This document shows positions 36,375-45,800 of a stretch of DNA of 64,000 nt, one piece after another. How positions within the stretch are numbered: the stretch's first letter is position 1; each line of letters begins with the position of its first letter. The stretch comes from Myxocyprinus asiaticus. Lineage: Eukaryota; Chordata; Actinopteri; Cypriniformes; Catostomidae. Under the pieces are notes generated by a model that worked only from the letters and a program-made list of their open reading frames with translations, searched no databases and had not been told where the DNA came from. A program made the position numbers and the translations under genes. The stretch is taken from contig NC_059362.1 of NCBI RefSeq assembly GCF_019703515.2, positions 28,746,326 through 28,810,325 on the forward strand, read 5' to 3'.

Positions 36375-39300
36375 TATATATACACTGATCAGCCACAACA
36401 TTAAAACCACCTGCCTAATATTGTGTAGGTCCCCCTCGTGCCACTAAAACAGCGCCAACCCGCATCTCAGAATAGCATTCTGAGATGATATTCTTCTCAC
36501 CACAATTGTACAGAGCAGTTATCTGAGTTACCGTAAACTTTGTCAGTTCAAACCAGTCTGGCCATTCTCTGTTGACCTCTCTCATCAACAAGGCATTTCC
36601 ATCCACAGAACTGCCGCTCACAAGATGTTTTTTGTTTTTGGCACCATTCTGAGTAAACTCCAGAGACTGTTGTGCGTGAAAATCCCAGGAGATCAGCAGT
36701 TACAGATATACTCAGACCAGCCCATCTGACACCAACAATCATGCCACGGTCGAAATCACTGAGATCACATCTTTTCCTTATTCTGATGGTTGATGTGAAC
36801 TTTAACTGAAGCTCCTGACCCATATCTGCATGATTTTATGCACTGCACTGCTGCCACACAATTGGCTGGTTAGATAGTCGCATGGATGATTATTGGTGCC
36901 AGACAGGCTGGTTTGAGTATTTCTGTAACAGCTGATCTCCTGGGATTTTCACACACAACAGTCTCTAGAATTACTCTGGATGGTGCCAAAAACAAAAAAC
37001 TTCCAGTGAACGGCAGTTCTGCGGACAGAAACTCCTTGTTGATGAGAGAGATCAACAGAGAAAGGCCAGACTGGTTCGAACTGACAAAGTTTACGGTAAC
37101 TCAGATAACTGCTCTGTACAATTATGGTGAGAAGAATAGCGTCTCTGAATGCTATTCTGAGATGCGGGTTGGTGCTGTTTTAGTGGCACGAGGGGGAACT
37201 ACACAATATTAGGCAGGTGGTTTTACTGTTTTGGCTGATCGGTGTAGAGATATATATATATACACACACACACAGTTGTGCTCAAAAGTTTGCATACCCT
37301 TGGAGAATTGGTAATATATGTACCATTTTTAAAGAAAACATGAGTGAGCAGGCAAAACACATTTCTTTTATTTCTTATGGGATTCATATTCAACTGTAGG
37401 TTATAACAGAATGGCACAATCATAAAACAAAACATGGCAACAAAGAAAAAAATGAAAAGACCCCTGTTCAAAAGTCTGCATACCCTTAGTTCTTAATACT
37501 ATGTATTGCCCCCTTTAGCATCAATGACAGTGTGCAGTCTTTTGTAATAGTTGTCTATGAGGCCCCAAATTCTTGCAGGTGGTATAGCTGCCCATTCGTC
37601 TTGGCAAAATGCCTCCAGGTCATGCAAAGTCTTTGGTCATCTTGCATGAACCGCACGTTTGAGATCTCCCCAGAGTGGCTCGATGATATTAAGGTCAGGA
37701 GACTGTGATGGCCACTCCAGAACCTTCACCTTTTTCTACTGTAACCACTGGAGGGTCAACTTGGCCTTGTGCTTAGGGTCATTGTCATGCTGGAAAGTCC
37801 AAGAGCGTCCCATGCGCAGCTTTCATGCAGAAGAATGCAAATTGTCTGCCAGTATTTTCTGATAACATGCTGCTTTCATCTTGCCATCAATTTTCACAAG
37901 ATTCCCCGTGCTTTTAGAGCTCACACACCCCCAAAACATCCGTGAGCCACCACCATGCTTCACAGTGGGGATGGTATTCTTTTCACTATAGGTCTTGTTG
38001 ACCCCTCTCCAAACATAGCGCTTATGGTTGTGACCATAAAGCTTTATTTTGGTCTCGTCGCTCCAAATTACAGTGTGCCAGAAGCTGTGAGGCGTGTCAA
38101 GGTGTTGTAATTTGTGGCATTGGCACAGTAAAGGCTTCTTTCTGTCAACTTGACCATGCAGCTCATTTTTGTTCAAGTATCGTTGTATTGTGCTCCTTGA
38201 AACAACAACACTGTCTTTTTCCAGAGCAGCCTGTATTCTCCTGAGGTTACCTGTGGGTTTTTATTTGTATCCCGAACAATTGTTCTGGCAGTTGTGGCTG
38301 AAATCTTTCTTGGTCTACCTGACCTTGGCATCAAGAGATCCCCGAATTTTCCACTTCTTAATAAGTGATTGAACAGTACTGACTGGCATTTTCAAGACTT
38401 TGGATATCTTTTTATATCCTTTTCCATCTTTATAAAGTTCCATTACCTTTACGCAGGTCTTTTGAAAGTTCTTTTCTGCTCCCCATGGCTCAGTATCTAG
38501 CCTGCTCAGTGCATCCACGTGAGAGCTAACAAACTCATTGACTATTTATACACCGACACTAATTGCAATTTTAAAAGTCACAGGTGTGGGAATTTAACCT
38601 TTAATTGCCATTTAAACCTGTGTGTGTCACCTTGTGTGTCCGTAACAAGGCCAAACATTCAAGGGTATGTAAACTTTTGATCAGGGCCATTTGGGTGATT
38701 TCTGTTATCATTATGATTTAAAAAGGAACCAAACAACTATGTGATGATAAATGGCTTCATATGATCACTATCCTTAAATAAAAGACTTTTAAATTAAAGT
38801 TGTTTTGCATGATCAGTCATATTTTCAAAATCAATGCCAAAATTTCACAATTTCTGCCAGGGTATGCAAACTTTTGAGCACAACTGTAAGTGGATATATT
38901 TACATCACGTAGAGCCACTCTACCACCATGTTGGGGCGGTTGTGACGGTGATGCTAGCAGCCCTATGCATGAGGTCTTGCAGGATTTAGTAGATAAGCCT
39001 TTGAGAGTATGACTGTTTGTATAGGAGATTCAACTTTGAGTGTGAGTAGCTGGATGTTTGAGAGAAAAGCCCTGCAGGAATACATCCTTCTCTGCTGCCA
39101 GAATCCTGGTGGAGGCCTTCTGGACAAACCTGGCAAGTGAGTACAATGCTTACACTGGACACACACACATAAATAATTACCTATGTAATTATAGTTTGTC
39201 AAAAAAACAAACAAACTTAAAATCACTAGTAATGTGTTCAATAAAACCTAAGGGAGGATATACCAGTTTCACTATCTTTTAGGAGGAGAAAATGTATTCA

Positions 39301-40918
39301 AACTCATAATGAAATGAAATATGTTTTCCATCTTTTAGAGATTAAGCAGCAGTTCTTAACTGGTGGGTCACAAGTTTGCTCAGAAAAACAATGCTAAATG
39401 CAAGTAATAAAATGCTACTAACCATATAATTGTGCAGAGTAAGGATATCAGAATAAAAAGGCTTATCAATTTTTAAAGAGAGGATAAAAATATTTTTAAA
39501 AGAGAGGACAAAAATATCCTTTGTCATTGATATCAAAGGTGAGGTGCCCAATCAAAAGTCTTAGGTAAAAATTGGCAGTATGGCTAATACTAATACAATA
39601 TTTAGCCCAGAGTTTGTTAGGCTGGTAAATCACACTTCTGTTATGCATTTTCAAAATTGTCAGTTTTTGTATTCAGCCTATGTCATGTTAATCATTTTAC
39701 ATATTGTTGGGTTTTTGATGATGTTTGATTTAAAGTTGCTATATGTCATATTTTTACTGTACTAAATCATAAAATGACCATAATATGTCATTAGAGAATT
39801 AGGAGACATGCTAAGTTGAAATACTGGCTTCTCCGATAACTGCTACAGCCAGTATATTCTACTTTGAAGTTTCCATTCTGGGCCGGAATTTCTGTTTACG
39901 TCTTGGCCTGTGATCCCGCCCACAGCGTATTTCGACACCACCGGGTTGCCAGATTTGAACCAGTTTGCAGGCAAACAACACTGCGTGCTGCAGCCATGGA
40001 AGCCAGCAAACAAACTGGATCAGTAATAACAGATTCCACCCAACCTAAAAAGCCTCGCCATCCGTCTAAAAACCACCACGACCAGAGGCGTAGTAAAACA
40101 AGGATAAATATTGGAGATGCCTTTGGAAGATGGAGATGGCTTAAAGCCCAGAAATCCTTTAAAACGGATGCCGAGTTGGCTAATTTGCATGTCAACAGTC
40201 TGGCAACCCGCATGAGCTTCGAGTCTGGGGTGGGGCAGACAACTCTCCAATATTTTGAATTTGGACTGCAGTACCCATTTCAAATGGTTGTTGTCAATCT
40301 TACATATAGCACCTTTAAAGGACATTTTTGTTTACTCTTTTACGATAAACAATTTTGTTACTGTGTTGGGTCGCCAATGTAAACTCAGGGTACTGAAGCA
40401 AATCCAGTTGAGAACCACTGACTTAAAAGACCTAGTATTGGTTGCATTACCTTACCAATTACTTGAATTGAAATTTAGATTTTACATTTAGAAAAATATC
40501 ATTACCTTGAATCCATGGCTGGGTCTTTTTTGTTTAATGTTACTAACTAGACCAGACTTTCATAATGGTTCTTTATGAATTCCCCACAGGTCTAGAGATT
40601 TCTACCACACATGCTACTGTTTGAGTGGACTCTCAATAGCACAGCATTTCGGAAACAAAGATCTCCATAATGAGCTGATCCTCGGTCGGGACGAAAACAG
40701 ACTGGTAGGAAATACTGAATATTTTCTTTAGTACACCCACATTCAGATTACTGTATTAATATTATAACAGAATATCCTCATATTTTTCCATTCAGGCACC
40801 AACTCATCCAATTTACAACATCTGCCCTGAGAAGGTTGCCCAAGCAATCGAACATTTCCACCGGCTACCATTCCCAGATCAGACAGGAGCCACACCAAGT
40901 GCTATGGACCAGTCATAG
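23470..40918 (+). CDS. fntb: Protein farnesyltransferase subunit beta, 12 exons, complete, 419 aa
   Basis: Catalytic zinc subunit that, with FNTA, attaches farnesyl to the cysteine of CaaX proteins in the cytosol. Coding exons: 23470-23568, 24280-24344, 25958-26030, 26961-27052, 30302-30448, 30547-30630, 31003-31089, 35205-35334, 35668-35800, 39025-39136, 40590-40704, 40796-40918; all joins keep frame with GT-AG sites. Numbering runs 15 below the mammalian protein, and key residues are present: zinc ligands D282, C284 and H347; diphosphate site H233, R276, K279 and Y285; CaaX pocket W87, W91, H134, E183, R187 and Y346. QCxxxGG-type prenyltransferase repeats recur ([46 protein letters not shown]). 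The N terminus is about 17 residues shorter than human (437 aa). The start ATG lies 80-90 bp after a CCCCGCCC box. Introns 4, 7, 9 and 10 hold mobile elements. The gene is divergent from RAB15 and convergent with MAX. Confidence 0.97.
24845..25168. other. FNTB intron 2, nothing recognised
   Basis: AT-rich intron between exon 2 and the palindromic element; no exon evidence. The short open frames at 24374-24844 have no domains. Confidence 0.4.
25169..25868. mobile_element. Palindromic TIR element of the GTTCACCC family, full length
   Basis: Nearly perfect fold-back: left arm AAAGTTCACCCAAAAATGAA, centre CATGATTTCAAGCTCGATTA (about 25495) against TGAGCTTGAAATCATGATC (about 25571). It lies in FNTB intron 2, ending about 90 bp before exon 3. 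Confidence 0.85.
26127..26792. mobile_element. Palindromic TIR element of the GTTCACCC family, subfamily with a different centre
   Basis: Ends TTAAAGGGATAGTACACCTA and TTTGGGTGAACTATCTCTTT. The arms share TGATATGATAGGTGTGGGTG and its inverse, and the centre carries CATATCGCCACCTACTGGGC. The centre differs from the copies at 25169 and 28264. FNTB intron 3. Confidence 0.85.
27053..27603. other. FNTB intron 4, start, nothing recognised
   Basis: Includes a CCTAACTCTTAACCTAACCC telomere-like simple stretch near 27337-27357. No exon evidence. Confidence 0.4.
27604..28186. mobile_element. Palindromic TIR element of the AAGCTCAA family
   Basis: Left TTAAGCTCAATCAACAGCAT and right TGTCGATTGAGCTGAAC are inverted arms, with CATTTGTGGCATAATGTTGA repeated in inverse near the right end. 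Third copy in the window, in FNTB intron 4. Confidence 0.8.
28748..30013 (-). mobile_element. PIF/Harbinger-like DNA transposon, internally deleted
   Basis: The termini resemble each other as inverted repeats (left TTGTTCAGAAGTAATCTGATC; right inverse AGTTGTTTAAAAAGTTTAAT). A minus-strand frame at 29460-29275 reads like the end of a Harbinger/HARBI1-type DDE transposase ([15 protein letters not shown] and [13 protein letters not shown]). Only the last ~60 codons are recognisable; the catalytic core is absent. Confidence 0.65.
29275..29460 (-). pseudogene. Harbinger transposase C-terminal fragment
   Basis: 61 codons ending RDAIVRNYF then stop. The LHxI..(R)xxVPL pattern and G-x-A-x-R-D-x-I-V terminus are characteristic of HARBI1-type transposases. 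Fragment only, in FNTB intron 4 on the opposite strand. Confidence 0.65.
31440..32863. mobile_element. hAT-like non-autonomous element with 8-bp target duplication
   Basis: CCCTATAT at 31432-31439 is repeated exactly at 32864-32871. The element starts CAGGGTCCCCCC and ends GGTTGAGAACCACTG, whose inverse CAGTGGTTCTCAACC is a classic hAT end. No transposase frame remains. FNTB intron 7. Confidence 0.8.
32872..33590. other. FNTB intron 7, nothing recognised
   Basis: AT-rich; no exon or repeat edge supported. Confidence 0.4.
33591..34970. mobile_element. Possible large TIR element in FNTB intron 7
   Basis: TTAACCCTTTAAGTTCTGAG at the left and GCCAGGGTTAA at the right give a short inverted repeat (TTAACCCT). 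The interior is AT-rich with two A runs (33773-33787, 33860-33878) and no coding signal. The boundary call is tentative. Confidence 0.35.
36325..36371. repeat. (AT)n microsatellite
   Basis: TA dinucleotide run directly beside the Tc1-like foldback element, whose target would be TA. Confidence 0.9.
36415..36823 (-). pseudogene. Tc1-like transposase N-terminal fragment (left arm)
   Basis: Two overlapping frames (36823-36548 and 36621-36415) together cover the same region as the right arm, so this copy has a frameshift near 36600. It has the extra upstream segment [16 protein letters not shown]. Confidence 0.7.
36886..37212 (+). pseudogene. Tc1-like transposase N-terminal fragment (right arm)
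   Basis: Open for 108 codons: helix-turn-helix-like [18 protein letters not shown], then [16 protein letters not shown] and [13 protein letters not shown]. It is the DNA-binding half only. The left arm carries its inverted twin, broken into two frames. Confidence 0.7.
37273..38886 (-). mobile_element. Tc1-like DNA transposon with IR/DR ends
   Basis: Outer repeats CAGTTGTGCTCAAAAGTTTG (37273) and CAAACTTTTGAGCACAACTG (38867-38886) are inverted. Inner copies lie about 190 bp inside (CCCCTGTTCAAAAGTCTGCA at 37461; GGGTATGTAAACTTTTGAT at 38663), the IR/DR layout of Sleeping Beauty-type elements. The right end is followed by TA. The minus-strand transposase is broken. It lies 27 bp from the foldback element, in FNTB intron 9. 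Confidence 0.9.
37823..38518 (-). pseudogene. Tc1 transposase, degenerate
   Basis: 38518-38315 encodes the N-terminal paired-like DNA-binding domain ([20 protein letters not shown]). 38176-37823 encodes part of the DDE domain ([24 protein letters not shown]). Between them the frame is lost, so it is inactive. Confidence 0.85.
39729..40319 (+). mobile_element. ~0.6-kb TIR element carrying an open frame, FNTB intron 10
   Basis: TTTAAAGTTGCTATATGTCA (39729-39748) and TTACATATAGCACCTTTAAA (40300-40319) are imperfect terminal inverted repeats. The interior is more GC-rich than the intron and carries the start of an ORF of up to 172 codons (39864-40382), with a basic segment [20 protein letters not shown] followed by [20 protein letters not shown] do not recognise the protein family. 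Confidence 0.7.
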
Positions 40919-41210
40919 ACTTTATATTTTTTATTTTTAAAGATATTTGAGGAAATGAGCTAGCTTGAATGCTGTAGCCATATGTTCTTTGGTGGCATGT
41001 ACTACAGATGGGGAATACACTCCAAGGGTCTGATCTACTACAGTTTTAGCATGGGATTATGATTTCAGGCCAGGAAAAACAGTGGAGCCTGACTAGGCAA
41101 GGTGTTTTTCATGCACCAGGCATTGATTGAAATTTTATTGCAAATACCAATGTATTTTGGGCTTTGCTAAATGTTTCCCAAAGTGCTTGTTACTGTAGGT
41201 TCTGGACAGA

Positions 41211-41216
41211 AATAAA
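41211..41216 (+). promoter_or_regulatory. fntb: Probable FNTB polyadenylation signal AATAAA
   Basis: AATAAA lies about 290 bp after the FNTB stop codon, the first canonical signal seen on the plus strand there. It implies a 3' UTR of about 0.3 kb. A longer UTR using a later signal is possible. Confidence 0.6.
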
Positions 41217-41678
41217 GACTCGGAAAGGAGTTTGTATTTGTTTTCTGATTGGTATATCATGGATGATCTATACTCATTGTGCAGTCCATCATTTGACATT
41301 CTGATCTCTAATCAATGGGTCCTTTGACTTATCTGATTGAAATACTGTATGGGAACTGCCAATTTGTGTGTAGTTTGGATACAACAAAATCCATGCTCCT
41401 TACCGCTCAGCCATGAGTACAGTATTTACTTTTTGTAACTGTTGGCTGCAATGAAAATTTCTGTGCTGTTTAACAATCTTTTAAGCTGTATTCAATAATC
41501 ATGGTCAAATCATCATGTTTTAAACTTAATACACGGTTATGACATCAGTATTAAAGCAAAGTGCCTTTTCATTTTAGTCCAACATTAAATACTATTCCAA
41601 TGACTGAGACTTAATAAAAATATTGGTGCAAAGTCAGCATAAAAGGAATCACACAGCATATGTAAAGGATAAAATAGT

Positions 41679-41684
41679 TTTATT
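41679..41684 (-). promoter_or_regulatory. max: Probable MAX polyadenylation signal (AATAAA on minus strand)
   Basis: TTTATT on the plus strand gives AATAAA on the minus strand about 1.13 kb past the MAX stop. A 3' UTR near 1.1 kb is reasonable for MAX. It would contain the (AT)n tract at 42318-42370. Confidence 0.5.
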
Positions 41685-42315
41685 TATATTCTCACTGTAA
41701 AGGTAGGCCTTAACTTGCAAGACAACAGTTGGCAGTATGTACAACATACCTGTAATTTCCATGGAATGGAATCTGACAAAGACCTAATGTCCTAAGTGGA
41801 AAATAATGGTTAAAGATATACACACTCACAGCCCCTAGACAATCAAAATGCAACTCTTTGTGGCTTGCTGCGGTCAAATTTCCAATGAACATTTAGAACA
41901 TTTACCTTAAGTCACAACATGAATCTACTCTTTCAATATCGACTAGCTCTGTGGGGAAAACCACATTTGGAACTTTTATATTCCCAATATGGAGTGAAAT
42001 ACATTTTTGGGAAATGCGTTTATCACTTTTTCACCCCATTAAAAAAAAATAATTCAACCTGTAAACTTTACTACATCAGGCTAAAACAACAAATACAATA
42101 CAAGCTCAGCAGTCTTCCCATAAAGCATGTTTCATTTTCTTTTTAAATAAGGGATTTGACTAATAACATGTCAAAACTTGTCACTCATCTAACAGGGGTA
42201 CACTGATTGATGCTTTAAAGTAATTTAACATTTCTTTATGGAAAAGTTACAAATATTTAGAAAGGCAAACCACTCGAACAATTCAGCTAAGGGTAAGTTC
42301 TAAGCAGGTTTTAAG

Positions 42316-42317
<2 letters not shown>

Positions 42318-42370
<53 letters not shown>
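42318..42370. repeat. (AT)n microsatellite
   Basis: About 25 AT units, likely within the MAX 3' UTR. Confidence 0.9.
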
Positions 42371-42376
<6 letters not shown>

Positions 42377-42810
42377 AAAAGTATATTTTAGCAGTGCTTG
42401 GAGCTGTACGCCTTTTTCACCCCTTTGGATTCCTCCTGTAGGGATTGCAGACAAGGGTACAAAAAAAGCATCAAGTCCTTAAGTTGCAAAGCTGCCTCAT
42501 TTTGGGTTTAAATCATCGTTTGTTGTTGCGTGTGCCAGGACACAAGATGGACGAACAGTTGGAGAGGGAGGGAGAGAAAAAACAAGCCATGTTTTCGATC
42601 ACGAATCTTCTTCCCCTAATGGGTGTCCTTTGCTCTGGTGAGGTTTCTGTAGATGTGGAATCGAGGGTTCTCTGGTTGACATTCACTGGATGAGATCGAT
42701 TAAGGGGTTCGGGGATTTTGAGGTACAGTTAAAAAATAAAAAGCACTAAACATGCCATTGCTATGACTCTCCCTCCCCTCAAAGGAGAACTTTGTGGAGC
42801 AGGTCGAAGA

Positions 42811-45800
42811 CTAGCTGTCCTCCCCGCGGTGCTTCTTTCGGGAACGCTGTTCCTCCGGCTCAGACTCTGAGCTTGAGTCAGAACCACCGTCGAAAGCTGA
42901 TACAGCGCTGCCCTTGGGGTTGGTGTACAGGCTGCTGTCTGAAGAAGAGTAGTTGGCCTGAAGTTGTGTGGTCCCCTTGACTTTCTCCAGTGCCCGTACT
43001 GGAAGTTAAAAAGAGAAAAAGAAATATTCTCCACTTTCGGCCTAAAACCCCAATACAAAAAACTCTCCCACCATAAAATGACTAAAAATGGGCTTTGGCG
43101 AGTAAATAAAATACATGTTATCAGCTGGCCAGTAACTTTAAGGAACTGCAACATAATACATGGTTTAAACAGATTTGTAAATATGATCTGAATAATTATA
43201 AAATATTTTTTACTAAAAGTAATGAAAAAACAGTTACTGAAAATCTTAATTTACTCGCCACTGGCAGGTGTGGCAAACTGTTCATTTTTATTTTACCCTG
43301 CTTTCAAGCATGCATTACCACACACTACTTGGTACTTTATCATATGCTGTATGGGGCAGAGTGGAACTACAACAGCTAAAAGTCCCGATATACTTCCTAC
43401 GAAATTGAAGAACAGGTATGATGTCATTTAGAACAAAATCTAGCCAAAAAGAAGGTGTTTTTGCATTCGTTTTTGGTGGTTCGTAACAGCTCGTCTGGGT
43501 GAACTTTTAGGAAAACTACTAACCGGCTGATAAACACCTTCTTACTGCCATTGGTCCACATCATCGCAAGGTGTGACCTGAAGCTCCACCTACTCTTTAT
43601 GTTGTTCAGTCGGTAAAGATCAGTCAACACGAATACACCAGGGTGCAGTTATTAGCAAACTGGTGCAAATTTCCCTACATCTGTAAGATCGTTCGCATAG
43701 AGACATTTTCGAAGGCCATGTCATGCGATTTTAGAATGTAAACAAGACAAATTGCAGATTTTCTACGGCATATATATATATTACTTTAAATCATCATCAA
43801 GTGGTTAAAACAGCTTCTTTTACTGACCTCATGTGAATTCTACTCGTGGAATGTGGCATAAAGTCATTAACTACATTTCCATCCAAGGATTTTTTGCGAA
43901 AAAAGTTTTAGCGCATCAAAATTAAGCTGATGGAAACGCAATTTATCGCTAAAATTTCACAAGTTTTGACATAATATTTTTCCGTTTAACTCTAGCGCAT
44001 AAACTATGTCGATACCTCAAATGTCACGAAAAACTGGTTTGGAAACACTTTTTGTCGAGAAAATTGGCATTAACACAAAAATGTAGTATCACATGACAGC
44101 ATATACCCCAATCGTTGCCATGATGACAAGGTATAGGATCCTTGAAAGCCAATTTATTGTACACAATTATGGACTGATCTGATCCGATCACTGCAAACAT
44201 GACACTTCCAGGAGTGCCAATACAAATATCTCGTTTCAAGACATGCACATTTGACAAGTGCACGGAGAATGGCCACTGTTTGTGATTAATTTAAATCGCG
44301 GTAGCCATCCGTTTATTTATTAAAGTTGCTTTTTCACACCAATCAAAATAATAGACGGCAGTCACGGAATTAGCCCACAATACAAAAAACATCTCTGTGC
44401 ACAAAGATGTTTTAAATGAAAAATAAATACACAATACTAGAAGAAAAGCTTCAGTGTGCTTTTTTGGAACACAAACATATAGCCCAATTATATTAAATTA
44501 TTGTTTATACTTTTGAAAAAATGCTGGCAAAAATCCCTATATTAAATTAAATAAATTGCCAAACGAAAAACGCATTAAATTAAAAAAAAGAAAATTACCA
44601 AATGAAAAAAATTATACTTTTAGACCTATATATGCCTTTTCTTTACACAAACTTAAATTAGCCTTACCCTGTTCTGCAGACTAATAAAGTCAGCTGAATT
44701 ACATTTTCTACACTTCAGAACTATTTGTCCAATGCGGAGTTCACTTTCAGAAAACGAGCTTTTGAACATTTTAAAACTTTTAAATATTTTAAATCTAACC
44801 CTCTTTACCTCGGATCGCATTTGCTGAGCTTCTTCAGAAAATGTAAATTGTATTATGACACTAAAAATAATTTGAGATGACAATCAAGTTTAGTTGGTCA
44901 TTAAAAGTTGCTGGACAAATATACGGGTATAAAGCAGTTGTGATGCTTTAGATTAGATGATTGTTTAAATATAACCTAATGAATATCAGGAATGTATCAT
45001 ATGTAAACCCTGAAATTACACAGCATCAGTTTTTCTTTAATAGCTGTGCACACAGTATATACATATCGATGGATGGTCCTTATACCAAGATAGAAAGTTT
45101 CCCCACTACTTGGTGCAGGTTGACAGCTTGAACAAGGCCATTTGCATTCGGGTCGGAACCGGTGGCAACCTGCGATAGGTGCAACATCGGGACCAATATT
45201 ACAGTGCTATCAGAAGGGCAACTGCTCCCTTTTGATTGCAATTCCTCCTCTTCTGATTGCATTTATTTGTGAAATTAAAATGAAATTAAACTGTCTCAAT
45301 ACTCTCCCCATTTTAACAAACTTTAGGGGAAAAAAAAATTAGGGACATCTGGGAAGCGAATTAGCGATAAACACACATTTCTGAATGGAAAAGCCTTCAG
45401 GGCAGATTTCTTTTGCGCTAAACCAAAACTTATGCGACAAAGTGTTTTTTTAGGCATGACGTCATCATGCACACCATTTTTATCGATAAAAGGCCAATTG
45501 AACGGAAACAGGCAGAAGACGGCAAATTTCGCAAAACATTTTTTACGCATTTTCACTTTGTTGACAACAAAATAGCGCTAAAAGTGGATGGAAACTAGGC
45601 TATTGATAACACATTTTAATGTCACATTAGTTAAGGTTTTACATTTAGTCTCGTATTTAAAAGTACTTCTAAACACCTCCCACAGCGGTGTAGCGTGTGT
45701 CTGAATGTTTGCAAACAGTATACCATTGCTCGGCTGTTTCTAACTTCTTTTTACCCCTGAACGAAGAATGAAGTAGTACTTTTCCAGAAGTATATCCATG

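Larger units (their letters stand above)
36380..37246. mobile_element. Tc1/mariner-like element, inverted duplication (foldback)
   Basis: The termini TACACTGATCAGCCACAAC and TTTTGGCTGATCGGTGTA are inverted repeats. Each arm carries the same N-terminal transposase region: minus strand 36823-36415 and plus strand 36886-37210. Both contain [14 protein letters not shown] (helix-turn-helix) and [20 protein letters not shown] or a near match. No catalytic DDE half is present. FNTB intron 9. Confidence 0.85.
40919..42810. other. Convergent FNTB/MAX intergenic region with both 3' UTRs
   Basis: No coding exon is visible. The left part is the FNTB 3' UTR (to about 41230) and the right part the likely MAX 3' UTR (from about 41660). 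It includes an (AT)n run near 42318-42370. Between the two poly(A) signals nothing specific is seen. Confidence 0.6.

Noticed and set aside
8551..40918. RAB15 as a substrate of the neighbouring farnesyltransferase
   Set aside because: RAB15 ends in CWC, a double-cysteine Rab motif handled by geranylgeranyltransferase II; it has no CaaX box. The adjacency is not evidence of a functional unit.
42729..43154. 141-codon minus-strand frame
   Set aside because: Overlaps MAX exon 5 in a different frame; the MAX frame is supported by its conserved C terminus.
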